Shown one piece after another: positions 1 to 7,481 of a DNA stretch of 13,242 nt. The DNA lies in NCBI GenBank assembly GCA_964580655.1, contig CAZOMR010000071.1:1-13242 (forward strand), written 5' to 3'. The notes beneath the pieces are model-generated. The model saw nothing but the letters and a program-made list of their open reading frames with translations, made no database searches and was not told where the DNA came from. Source of the stretch: CAZOMR01 sp964580655 (lineage in GTDB: Bacteria; RBG-13-61-14; CAZOMR01). Within the stretch, counting starts at the first letter, position 1. The number at the start of each line of letters is the position of its first letter. Position numbers and translations under genes: made by a program.

Positions 1-1
1 C

Positions 2-841
2 GGGCGCCTGGGTGAGTTGGAGCGGGAGTTGGATGACGGGAGTCGGGGAAAAAACGCGGAGGTGATGCGCTTTTTGGAGCGGGGGAGTTCGGAGCACGGT
101 GTTGACTTGGAGAGCTGGGGGTTTGGTCTTCGTCAGGCGGTGCTTTGCGCGGGCGCGCGGTTGTTGGAGAAGCTTTGCCAGGTGGCGGGCGTCCGCATTG
201 ACGCGGGTTTTCCCGAGGACGAGTTGTTGAGCGCGTTAGAGGAGCGCGGCGTGGGCTATGTGGCGCGGATCAAGAACAACCCGGTCCTGGACGAGATGGC
301 CGATCCTTATCTTACTCGCCCTCCGGGCCGGCCGCCGGATGAGGGGCGGACCTGGTTTGTCGAGATGAGCTATCGCGCGGAGGGCTGGTCCCGGGAGCGG
401 CGGGTGGTGCTGGTGGTGTGCGAGCGTCCGGGTGAACTCTTCCTCCATTATTTCTGGCTGATCACCAGTTGGCCCCAAGAGCAGATGGACGGCGAGGCGC
501 TGCTTGAGTTGTACCGCGAGCGGGGCACGGGCGAAGGGCATCTGGGCGAATTGATGAGCGTGCTCAAGCCGGCGCTTTCCAGCTCGCCGCGTCCGAAGAA
601 TCATTACCGGGGAGAGGAGCCGAAAAAGCGGTACGGCTCCTGCGATGCTTTTGCCCACAACGAGGCCACCCTGCTTTTGAACGCGCTGGCCTATAACATT
701 GTGCACACCGCGCGGGTCCTCTTGGAAAAAGCCACCGGCCGGGGCTGGAGCCTGATGAAGGTGAGGGGGCGCCTGCTCAAGGCCGCGGCCCGATTCCCTC
801 GGTTGCCCGCGCAAAATCTCGCGTCCGCGGGCGTACTATGA
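2..841 (+). CDS. IS1380-family transposase, C-terminal part (5' end outside window)
   Basis: Partial DDE transposase. The frame is open from base 2 with no upstream stop, so the gene runs off the left edge; the TTG at 17 is only an in-frame codon, and residues below are numbered from it. The segment I-D-A-G-F-P (D62), followed by a charged stretch ending in YVARIKNNPVL, matches the second catalytic-Asp region of IS1380 transposases (R-x-D-S-G-F in relatives). YRERGTGE (166-173) matches the conserved Y-x-x-R-G-x-x-E region holding the catalytic Glu. FAHNEATLLLNALAYNIVH (212-230) matches the C-terminal helix of the family. The first catalytic Asp lies outside the window. The last residues (about 245-274) look short and atypical for the family, so a 3' frameshift is possible. 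GC content is visibly higher than in neighbours, consistent with a mobile element. It converges on recR, 110 bp away. Family assignment is from motif recall. Confidence 0.82.
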   Translation, partial: GRLGELERELDDGSRGKNAEVMRFLERGSSEHGVDLESWGFGLRQAVLCAGARLLEKLCQVAGVRIDAGFPEDELLSALEERGVGYVARIKNNPVLDEMADPYLTRPPGRPPDEGRTWFVEMSYRAEGWSRERRVVLVVCERPGELFLHYFWLITSWPQEQMDGEALLELYRERGTGEGHLGELMSVLKPALSSSPRPKNHYRGEEPKKRYGSCDAFAHNEATLLLNALAYNIVHTARVLLEKATGRGWSLMKVRGRLLKAAARFPRLPAQNLASAGVL

Positions 842-951
842 ATAAGGCGGGTTCATATCTTGCCGGTGCCATCTTGACCGCCTCGGCCTTGACGGCGGTT
901 GACGAAGCAAGAGTGGGAATATTTCTTATATCGCAAAGGTTGAAGTTTTTA
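842..951. other. IS/recR junction; IS right end probably here
   Basis: This 110-bp gap between the transposase stop and the recR stop should contain the right terminus of the insertion sequence. The motif TATGAATAAGGCGGG, spanning the stop codon (837-851), resembles what often follows IS1380-type transposases. The left terminus is not in the window, so the inverted repeat cannot be confirmed. A 6-bp stem (ACCGCC at 877-882 with GGCGGT at 894-899) is present but has no T-run, so it is not a convincing terminator. The bases become AT-rich from about 910, likely host sequence. Confidence 0.35.
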
Positions 952-1551
952 TTATTCTTTGTCCGTTTTTCTTCTGCCCTTGATTGCCTGCTCCAGGCTG
1001 TCCTTGTCAAGGTACTCAAGCGCTCCGCCTACCGGGATGCCCCTTGCCAGGCGGGTGATATTGGCCTTTGTGGATGATAGTTTTTCGATCAGGTATTGAG
1101 TTGTTGCCTCGCCCTCCACATCTGGATTAAGTGCCAGGATAAGCTCCTTCACCGCGCCCTGAGACACCCTCTGCTCCAGTTCCTTTATCCTCAAGTCCTC
1201 CGGCCCTTTTCCTGAAAGCGGCGAGAGTTTTCCATGCAGGACATGATACACCCCGGAGAAGGTTTGACTTTTTTCCACTGCCCGGACATCCTGCGGGCCT
1301 TCCACTACCATGACCATGGAGTGATCCCTGTTCTCGTCTGCGCAGATGTGGCAGGGGCTTTGCGTGGAGAAGTTGCAACAGACTTCGCAGGACTTGATCC
1401 GGTTCTTGACCTCCATAATCGCGCTCGCAAGGCTTTTCGGGTAATCCTCCGATGCATACAGCAGATAGTATGCAAGCCGGGTCGCACTCTTTTCACCTAT
1501 CCCGGGCAGCCTGGATAAAAGGTTTATCAGGTTTGCAAGCGGGTCTCTCAT
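952..1551 (-). CDS. recR: Recombination mediator protein RecR
   Basis: RecR works with RecF/RecO to load RecA on gapped single-stranded DNA in the cytoplasm. At 199 residues it has the usual length and all expected parts in order: an N-terminal helix-hairpin-helix region (LLSRLPGIGEKSA, 11-23), a C4 zinc finger (C55, C58, C67, C70; CEVC...CHIC), a Toprim domain starting at MVMVVEGPQDVRAVE (79-93), and the C-terminal signature RGIPVGGALEYLD (170-182). The ATG overlaps the dnaX stop codon (ATGA), and AAGGAG lies upstream inside the end of dnaX, so the two are translationally coupled and share the dnaX promoter. The ybaB/ebfC gene usually found between dnaX and recR is missing. No clear terminator is seen downstream. 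Identification is firm. Confidence 0.97.
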   Translation of the reverse strand: MRDPLANLINLLSRLPGIGEKSATRLAYYLLYASEDYPKSLASAIMEVKNRIKSCEVCCNFSTQSPCHICADENRDHSMVMVVEGPQDVRAVEKSQTFSGVYHVLHGKLSPLSGKGPEDLRIKELEQRVSQGAVKELILALNPDVEGEATTQYLIEKLSSTKANITRLARGIPVGGALEYLDKDSLEQAIKGRRKTDKE

Positions 1552-3227
1552 TTGATCTTTATCTCCTTGATCTCGCCCTGGAAAATGTCAAGGACTTCCT
1601 GGACCACCGGATTCTCCAAAGCCTCGCGTCTCAATTCATCGGCCTCATTTTTTATGTTCCGCCCGGGAGAAGCCTCAGCTCCTCCAAACCCTTCGGAGTC
1701 ATCCTCTTGCTCGCAGATGAGCCGGTAACCCTTTCCAAAGAAGGCCTCGGTCAATTCCTTGAGCTCCTTGATGTTAGCCTTGCTGGCCAGTTGTTCGAAA
1801 TAAAAACTGGCCTTTGGAAAAGCCACCCGGACCTGTCCCTCGCTCCCTCCAGGTCCTTCGGATATGCCTTTATATGAGCCGTGCCCAAGCATTGCGGCCA
1901 GCTTGGCATTCTTTTCGCCCATGTCTTTTAAAAATTTCTCCCACCTCACCTTTCCAGATACTGCCGGACCGGGTACAGGCTCAGTGGATTTTGGAGCGAA
2001 TCCGAGGGATCCGGAGGAGAGGTTCGCGCCACCCAGGTTATTGGAATCCCCGGTCTGTGCCCCAGTGGATGGTTGAGAGCCCCTGATCTGACCCTCGATG
2101 CGATTTAAGTTCTTGAGAATATCCTCAAGCGGCACCACGGGTTTAAGGTGGCTCATGCTGGCCAGGGTCATTTCCAGGATCAACTTGGGCTCTCTAGCCC
2201 TCGCGACTTCCTCCTCGCCCCTGACAAGGAGGTCAAAAAACATTTGCAGGGTTTCCGCACTTATCTCTCTGGTCTGGGAGGTAAGTTCCTCGATCTCGTT
2301 TTCCGGCAGGTCCATCAGCCTGTCCGGAGATTCTGCGTATTTGACAACAGCCAGGTTTCTGAAGTGCTCAAGCAGTTCGCGGGAGAACCGCTTCATATCA
2401 TAGCCATGCTGGAATACCTCGTTTACTATCTCAAGCGACTTTCGAACATCGGCCGTAAGCACTGCGCGGGACAGGTCGTAGAGGTATTTTCGCTCCAGTA
2501 TGCCCAGTGTCTGGATAACCTCTTGTTCGCCAATCTCCAGCCCTGCGAAGCTTGTGATCTGATCGAGAAAGCTCAGGGCATCCCGCATACTTCCCTCTGC
2601 CTCCCGTGCGATAAAAAGAAGCCCGGGGTCCGTCACCTTGATCCCTTCACCCTGACAGACCTGTTTGAGCCTATCCTGGATCAGCTTGAGCGGAATCCGC
2701 TGGAAATCAAAGCGCAGACAGCGCGACTGGATCGTTGCCGGAACCTTGTGCGGCTCGGTCGTTGCGAAGATAAATATGACATGCTCAGGCGGCTCCTCCA
2801 ATGTCTTCAACAGCGCATTGAACGCGCTGATCGAGAGCATGTGCACCTCGTCAATGATGTATATCTTGTGCCGCGACGACCCCGGCAAATACCGCACCGC
2901 CTCGCGCAGTTCCCTGATGTCGTCCACGCTTGTGTTGCTCGCACCATCTATCTCGAGCACATCAAGGGAGTTTCCGGCTGTGATCTCTCTGCACGCGCTA
3001 CACTCGCCGCAGGGAGTCACGGTCGGGCCCTTGTCGCAGTTAAGCGCCTTGGCAAGAACCCGCGCCATCGTGGTCTTTCCCACTCCGCGAGGCCCTGAAA
3101 AAAGGAATGCGTGTGCGACCCGGCCTTTGCTGATCGCGTTCCTCAGGGTGCGCGTGATAGTGTCCTGGCCGATGATCTCGTCAAAGCCCTGAGGCCGCCA
3201 TTTCCGCGCAAGAACTAAATATGACAA
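1548..3227 (-). CDS. dnaX: DNA polymerase III subunit tau (clamp-loader ATPase DnaX)
   Basis: Clamp-loader ATPase that drives loading of the sliding clamp and couples polymerases at the replication fork. The 559-residue protein opens with the canonical YLVLARKWRPQGFDEIIGQ. It has Walker A GPRGVGKT (45-52), a zinc module (C64, C73, C76, C79), Walker B IYIIDEVHM (122-130), sensor 1 FATTEP (154-159) and the SRC arginine-finger motif (168-170). Domain III follows, then a low-complexity Gly/Ser linker (about 385-425) and a C-terminal domain ending NPVVQEVLDIFQGEI, as in many tau proteins. The start is TTG at 3227, supported by AGGAGG six bases upstream and by alignment of the N-terminus. No convincing programmed-frameshift site for a short gamma form was found. 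It is the first gene of the dnaX-recR operon. Confidence 0.97.
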   Translation of the reverse strand: MSYLVLARKWRPQGFDEIIGQDTITRTLRNAISKGRVAHAFLFSGPRGVGKTTMARVLAKALNCDKGPTVTPCGECSACREITAGNSLDVLEIDGASNTSVDDIRELREAVRYLPGSSRHKIYIIDEVHMLSISAFNALLKTLEEPPEHVIFIFATTEPHKVPATIQSRCLRFDFQRIPLKLIQDRLKQVCQGEGIKVTDPGLLFIAREAEGSMRDALSFLDQITSFAGLEIGEQEVIQTLGILERKYLYDLSRAVLTADVRKSLEIVNEVFQHGYDMKRFSRELLEHFRNLAVVKYAESPDRLMDLPENEIEELTSQTREISAETLQMFFDLLVRGEEEVARAREPKLILEMTLASMSHLKPVVPLEDILKNLNRIEGQIRGSQPSTGAQTGDSNNLGGANLSSGSLGFAPKSTEPVPGPAVSGKVRWEKFLKDMGEKNAKLAAMLGHGSYKGISEGPGGSEGQVRVAFPKASFYFEQLASKANIKELKELTEAFFGKGYRLICEQEDDSEGFGGAEASPGRNIKNEADELRREALENPVVQEVLDIFQGEIKEIKIK

Positions 3228-3232
3228 TGAAA

Positions 3233-3240
3233 ACCTCCTG
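3233..3240 (-). promoter_or_regulatory. Ribosome binding site fixing the TTG start of dnaX
   Basis: On the minus strand CAGGAGGT lies just before the TTG codon at 3227, with six bases between AGGAGG and TTG. No ATG or GTG is as well placed, so this site decides the start. Confidence 0.75.
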
Positions 3241-3272
3241 GAGAGATAGTTTCCGCTTTTTGATCCCTGTTA

Positions 3273-3301
3273 AATATACCCCCTGGTTTTCAAGTTGGCA
3301 A
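3273..3301 (-). promoter_or_regulatory. Sigma-70-type promoter of dnaX-recR
   Basis: Minus strand: -35 TTGCCA (3301-3296) and -10 TATATT (3278-3273), each 5 of 6 to consensus with an exact 17-bp spacer. The predicted transcript begins near 3266, about 40 bp before the dnaX start. The outermost base of the -35 box is also the first base of the 9-bp target duplication of the adjacent miniature element. Confidence 0.65.
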
Positions 3302-3309
3302 GCCCAAAG
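3301..3309. repeat. Target-site duplication, left copy (AGCCCAAAG)
   Basis: Nine bases identical to 3442-3450, immediately outside the left terminal repeat of the 132-bp element. The first base is also the first base of the dnaX -35 box. Confidence 0.8.
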
Positions 3310-3441
3310 GGGTGTGCGACATATTTGGTGATCCTTCAACAGATTATTGTAGGGGCAGGGCTTGCCCTGCCCAAAGAGGGCGTAGCAAGCATCGCCCCTA
3401 CGGCCGAAAATGAAAAAAGTCACCATTTATGTCGCACACCC
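3310..3441. mobile_element. 132-bp miniature inverted-repeat element (MITE-like) with 9-bp target-site duplication
   Basis: The left end begins GGGTGTGCGACATA (3310-3323) and the right end is its exact reverse complement (3428-3441). The terminal repeats extend to 21 bp with two mismatches (3310-3330 against 3421-3441). The nine bases AGCCCAAAG occur directly outside both ends (3301-3309 and 3442-3450), the mark of a transposition event. Inside lies a second inverted pair (GTAGGGGC at 3349-3356, GCCCCTAC at 3394-3401). There is no coding capacity, so it must have been moved by a transposase encoded elsewhere. A 9-bp duplication fits several IS groups (for example IS4- or IS1-type), and I do not assign one. 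Confidence 0.85.
3353..3372. repeat. Perfect 9-bp palindrome at the core of the miniature element
   Basis: GGGCAGGGC and GCCCTGCCC flank a two-base TT centre. This GC-rich core sits within the larger GTAGGGGC...GCCCCTAC pair and would form a strong stem or cruciform. It is off-centre in the element. Confidence 0.75.
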
Positions 3442-3450
3442 AGCCCAAAG
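3442..3450. repeat. Target-site duplication, right copy (AGCCCAAAG)
   Basis: Nine bases identical to 3301-3309, immediately outside the right terminal repeat of the 132-bp element. Confidence 0.8.
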
Positions 3451-3478
3451 CCTCAGGTCTCAAGCCTCAGGTCTCAAG
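3451..3478. repeat. Two tandem copies of a 14-bp unit
   Basis: CCTCAGGTCTCAAG occurs twice back to back (3451-3464 and 3465-3478), followed by the start of a third copy (CCT). It lies between the miniature element and the chelatase promoter. No function can be read from it. Confidence 0.8.
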
Positions 3479-3509
3479 CCTCTATTCCTGTAGCATAATA
3501 ATTTTTTTC

Positions 3510-3538
3510 TTGACACGCATGAAAAATCATGATAGCAT
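3510..3538 (+). promoter_or_regulatory. Sigma-70-type promoter of the chelatase gene
   Basis: A perfect -35 TTGACA (3510-3515), a 17-bp spacer and -10 TAGCAT (3533-3538, 4 of 6 to consensus). Transcription should begin near 3545. This places the ATG at 3529 upstream of the transcript and argues for a later translation start. Confidence 0.6.
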
Positions 3539-3570
3539 TCTTTTCAAAAGGGTGTTACTGGATTGTTCAT

Positions 3571-6500
3571 GTGGATAACAGAAGAAAAGAGGGCGGCAAA
3601 GGGTTTCGCATTATCGTTGGACTATTTTTGGGGGTTTTTCTGTGGCTCGGGCTTGGGGCGCTGTGGAAGGCAAGACTTTCAAGAGCGCAGGAGGTTAATG
3701 GGGGCAAGGAATTGAGACTGACCTACATCACCTGCACCCCTAGCCGTGCTATAGCCGAGGCCGCGGCGGAGTTGAAGGGGGAGGGGATCAGGTTTGATCT
3801 TGACCTGTTATATCCGCTGGACTTGAGAGAGGAGCGGGTATCGGAGTCGGAGCTGAGGGAAAGGCTTGAAAGGGCTGATGCGGTTATCCTGGACCTCCGT
3901 GGCGGGGCATACGGACTGGATAAAATTCTTGACGATGTGTTTGAAGAAAGCCCAAGGCAGATCGTTCTCTCCATGCCTTATGCTCCTGCGGTTATGCCTT
4001 ATATCAGGCTGGGTAGCTTTTCGGGCAAGGTCATGGCTGAGAGGATGAACTTTGGACAAACAGAGATCAGTGACCCAGCTTCCATGATGAGGTGGGTGCG
4101 CCGGACGCAGAATACGGTTGAGAAGGCTGGCAAATATATTCCGGTTACCTACATGAAGGATCTGCGTAATTACATCCGTTTCACAAAGTATCTTTACGGC
4201 GGGGGCAGAGAGAATTATGCGAACATGTTCCGGCTTATCTTGAGTTATATGGACATTGAGATCAGGCCCACGGGCGACCCGATAGAACCCAAAGAACACG
4301 GAATATATCACCCGGATCTCGGATACCTTGATGACTTGCCGGGTTATTTCGCGGCAAAGCCCCGGGACCCCTCACGGCCGACTCTGGGCATGCTCTTTTT
4401 CGGCGGAATGCACCTGGACCAGGCCGCGGACACCCTGCTTGAGATCGAGAAGAATCTCCCTGATTTTAATATCCTTCCGCTCTACACTGACGGCTTCACC
4501 ACCATTGAAGGGATGCGGAATTATTTTCTGGGAAACGGCACTCCAAGGGTGGATGCGATTTTAAGCATGCAGTGGTTCCGGCTCAACGGCGGTCCCCTGG
4601 GCGGGGACCCGAGGCCCACGATAGAGGTATTGAAAAAGCTGGATGTCCCGGTCTTTGCTCCGGCAATGATGTTCATGCAGAGGATAGATGACTGGGAGAG
4701 GTCCGAGCGCGGTCTGGATATGATTGAGACAATAGCGGCAATCACATGGCCGGAGATGGACGGGTGCATCGAGCCAATTCCTGTGTGCGGCCTCGCAGAG
4801 GCCAGGTATAAGGACACGAATTACAGCGAGGTTGTCCCGATTCCCGAGCGGGTTGAGCGGGTATCCGGCCGTATCAGGAACCGGGTGGCGCTCCGGGAAA
4901 AGCCCAACGCCCAAAAGCGGATCGCACTCATCATTTACAACTACCCTCCCGGAGAGGCGAGTCTCGGGTCCGCGGCCTATCTTGATACCTTCGCAAGTCT
5001 GGATGAGATTCTAAAACAACTTGAGCAGGCCGGATACAAGGTCAAGATGCCGGAGAAAGAACTCTCAGAGATATTCACGGATTTTCACTTTGCCAATTCC
5101 GGAAGATGGCTTGATCCAGCAAAGATCATAGACAAGGGGTTCCTGCTTAAAAAGCATGAGTATCTTGATCTTTTCAATGATATTCCGGAGTCCGCGAGAA
5201 AAAGGGTTACCGAGCAATGGGGCAAGCCTCCCGGCAATGTGATGACGATAAACAGCGGCATACTTATCCCTGCGTTAGAGCTTGGGAATATCCTTGTCGG
5301 AATTCAGCCATCAAGACCCCCGATCAGAAACGTGGACCTCGCCAGGGCCGCACACGACCGGACCATCCCGCCGCATCATCAGTATATTGCTTTTTATCGC
5401 TGGCTTGAGGATGTCTGGAAGGCGGATGCCCTGGTTCACATAGGCACGCATGGCCTTCTTGAGTTCATGCCCGGAAAGGAGCTTGCGCCCGCGAGAGAGG
5501 ATTTCCCGGACATCCTGATCGGGAACATCCCTCATTTCTACCTCTACCATATCCTCAATACCTCTGAGGCTACCATTGCCAAACGCAGGGCCTACGCTAC
5601 CCTGATGAGCTACAACTCCCCGCCTTATTCTGAGGCCGGGCTTTACGAGACCTATCTTGAGCTGGATGATTTGATCCAGCAGTATCAGGCATCAGCCTCT
5701 GATCCGGCCAGGGCTGGTCGGCTCATGGAGATGGTGACGGAAAAGGCGAAAGACCTGAACCTGGGCAATATGAACATTGACGGGCTACACGATGAGCTTT
5801 ACCGGCTCAAGCGCTCGATTATTCCACAGGGTCTTCACATCATCGGCAAAGGATATGACAGGGCAAAGGGAAAGGATTTTCTCAAGCTGATTCTGCGCTA
5901 TGACCGGGGAGGGCTAAAGTCTCTGGAAAGAATTCTGGCAACTGCACGTGGTATTGATTATAACAGGATTCTGAAAGAGCCTGATAAAAGAGCCAGACTC
6001 TCAGCCGAGCTTGAGCCTGAGATTGAGCGCCTGATAGACATGGCGCTGGAAAAGGGCCCCGATGCCGCGGCCAGGTCATCCCGGGTCAGCCGTTCACTGA
6101 GGAGGGAGCTTGAGGGTTCGCTCAGGTTCGGGCTTGAGGTGATGGAGAAATTCATCAACAACAGGGCAGAGCTTGAGAGCCTTCTCCGGGCCCTGGATGG
6201 AAGATACATAGAGCCCGGGGCTGGCGGTGATGTCATACGCGAGCCGGAAGTCCTTCCTTCTGGCAGGAACCTGTTTCAGTTTGACCCTGCAAAGGTGCCG
6301 ACCGAGCTGGCGGTTGAGCGAGGAGGGCTTGCCGCGGAGAATACCATTCGCCAATATCTTGAGGCAGATGCAGGAAGGTATCCTGAGAGTGTGGCAGTGG
6401 TTCTGTGGGGATTTGAAACAACCGGCACCGGAGGCGAGACCATAGGCCAGGTACTTCAATATCTCGGAATTCGGGTTAACCGGAATTTCGGCGGCTGGGA

Positions 6501-7476
6501 CATGAAACTGGAGCTGATCCCGCTTTCCGAACTCAAGCGCCCCAGAATAGACTGCCTGGTAAGCATGTGCGGATTCTTCAGAGAGATGTTCCCCTGGCAG
6601 GTTGACCTGCTTGATCGGGCTTTCAGAATGGTTTCCGAACTGGATGAGCCGGACGAGATGAATTTCATAAAGAAACATTCATGCGAAAACCGCAAGATTC
6701 TCGACCCTGAAATAAAATCAAACGGCCTTGACCCCGAGACCGCAGAGCGCATAGCCTCTGCACGGCTCTTCGGACCGGCAAGCGGAGAATACGGCACCAG
6801 GATGATCCCGCTGATAGAGGATTCGGTCTGGGACAAAGAGGAATCTCTCGCGGAGGCGCATGTTGACTCAATGGCATATCTTCACGGCAAAAATCTTCAT
6901 GCCATCCGGGCCGATGAGATATATCGCAGGAACTTGAAGCGGGTTAGCCTGGTATCCCAGATAATCTATTCGCATGATTATGACCTGGTTGACCTGGACC
7001 ACTATTATGAGTTTTTCGGCGGACTGGCGCGCTCTGTTGAGATGGAGTGCGGAAAAAAGCCCATGCTTCTTTTCAGTGACTCACGCAGGGAATTAATGGA
7101 GACCGAGTCCGCAGGCCGTGTTCTTGACCGCTCGATCCGGTCACGGCTTCTCAATCCGAATTGGATTGACTCAATGCTGGAGCACGACTGGCACGGGGCC
7201 CAGAAGGTTGCGGACAGGGTCCAATACCTGATCGGCTGGTCCGCTACCACGCATACTGTGCCAAGCTGGACATACGGCCAGGTAGCGGAGCGGTTCGTGT
7301 TTGACGAAGACAGGAAAAAGCAACTCGCCGAAGCAAACCCCTTTGCAACTCATGAGCTAATGGAAAGGCTCATGGAGGCATATCGAAGGGGCTACTGGGA
7401 TGCAACCGAAGAGGATATTAAGAAGCTTGAGCAATCTCTGCTTGAACTGGATGCAAGCCTTGAGAGCAAGTCGTAG
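3571..7476 (+). CDS. CobN/BchH-family metal chelatase large subunit with N-terminal signal-anchor
   Basis: Large subunit of the cobalto-/Mg-chelatase superfamily, which inserts metal into, or in some relatives removes it from, tetrapyrroles. Numbering is from the GTG at 3571 (1301 residues). That start is chosen because the promoter at 3510-3538 excludes the in-frame ATG at 3529; no good ribosome site is seen, so the start is uncertain. A basic stretch (R4, R5, K6, K10, R13) is followed by a hydrophobic segment (14-32) and a possible cleavage site S-R-A (37-39); the conserved domain starts only near residue 48. Signature motifs: HIGTHGLLEFMPGK (623-636), then IPHFYLYHI and AKRR (670-673) with PPYSEAGLYE, a mix of CobN and BchH features, and C-terminal RRGYW (1272-1276). 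Length is full for the family. No CobS/CobT or ChlI/ChlD genes are in the window. An exported CobN-like protein recalls HmuS of Bacteroidetes haem uptake; the substrate here is unknown. Confidence 0.88.
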   Translation: MDNRRKEGGKGFRIIVGLFLGVFLWLGLGALWKARLSRAQEVNGGKELRLTYITCTPSRAIAEAAAELKGEGIRFDLDLLYPLDLREERVSESELRERLERADAVILDLRGGAYGLDKILDDVFEESPRQIVLSMPYAPAVMPYIRLGSFSGKVMAERMNFGQTEISDPASMMRWVRRTQNTVEKAGKYIPVTYMKDLRNYIRFTKYLYGGGRENYANMFRLILSYMDIEIRPTGDPIEPKEHGIYHPDLGYLDDLPGYFAAKPRDPSRPTLGMLFFGGMHLDQAADTLLEIEKNLPDFNILPLYTDGFTTIEGMRNYFLGNGTPRVDAILSMQWFRLNGGPLGGDPRPTIEVLKKLDVPVFAPAMMFMQRIDDWERSERGLDMIETIAAITWPEMDGCIEPIPVCGLAEARYKDTNYSEVVPIPERVERVSGRIRNRVALREKPNAQKRIALIIYNYPPGEASLGSAAYLDTFASLDEILKQLEQAGYKVKMPEKELSEIFTDFHFANSGRWLDPAKIIDKGFLLKKHEYLDLFNDIPESARKRVTEQWGKPPGNVMTINSGILIPALELGNILVGIQPSRPPIRNVDLARAAHDRTIPPHHQYIAFYRWLEDVWKADALVHIGTHGLLEFMPGKELAPAREDFPDILIGNIPHFYLYHILNTSEATIAKRRAYATLMSYNSPPYSEAGLYETYLELDDLIQQYQASASDPARAGRLMEMVTEKAKDLNLGNMNIDGLHDELYRLKRSIIPQGLHIIGKGYDRAKGKDFLKLILRYDRGGLKSLERILATARGIDYNRILKEPDKRARLSAELEPEIERLIDMALEKGPDAAARSSRVSRSLRRELEGSLRFGLEVMEKFINNRAELESLLRALDGRYIEPGAGGDVIREPEVLPSGRNLFQFDPAKVPTELAVERGGLAAENTIRQYLEADAGRYPESVAVVLWGFETTGTGGETIGQVLQYLGIRVNRNFGGWDMKLELIPLSELKRPRIDCLVSMCGFFREMFPWQVDLLDRAFRMVSELDEPDEMNFIKKHSCENRKILDPEIKSNGLDPETAERIASARLFGPASGEYGTRMIPLIEDSVWDKEESLAEAHVDSMAYLHGKNLHAIRADEIYRRNLKRVSLVSQIIYSHDYDLVDLDHYYEFFGGLARSVEMECGKKPMLLFSDSRRELMETESAGRVLDRSIRSRLLNPNWIDSMLEHDWHGAQKVADRVQYLIGWSATTHTVPSWTYGQVAERFVFDEDRKKQLAEANPFATHELMERLMEAYRRGYWDATEEDIKKLEQSLLELDASLESKS

Positions 7477-7481
7477 CCCCT

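Noticed and set aside
877..899. Stem considered as a terminator between transposase and recR
   Set aside because: Only 6 bp with an 11-base loop and no T-run on either strand.
838..1077. 79-codon open frame starting at the transposase stop
   Set aside because: It runs into recR on the opposite strand and has no ribosome site. It might partly be the displaced C-terminus of the transposase, but this cannot be shown.
1925..1937. Possible slippery sequence for a DnaX gamma frameshift (minus-strand AAATTTTTAAAAG)
   Set aside because: The runs are not in the reading phase needed for a standard -1 heptamer and no stimulatory stem or internal ribosome site is evident.
2148..3098. 316-codon open frame on the plus strand inside dnaX
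   Set aside because: It is antisense to a firmly identified dnaX and encodes a His/Arg/Leu-rich product without recognisable motifs; a codon-bias shadow.
3451..3478. Short tandem repeat considered as the edge of a CRISPR array
   Set aside because: Two 14-bp copies are directly adjacent with no spacers.
6094..6678. 194-codon minus-strand open frame inside the chelatase gene
   Set aside because: Shadow of a conserved coding region; no motif.
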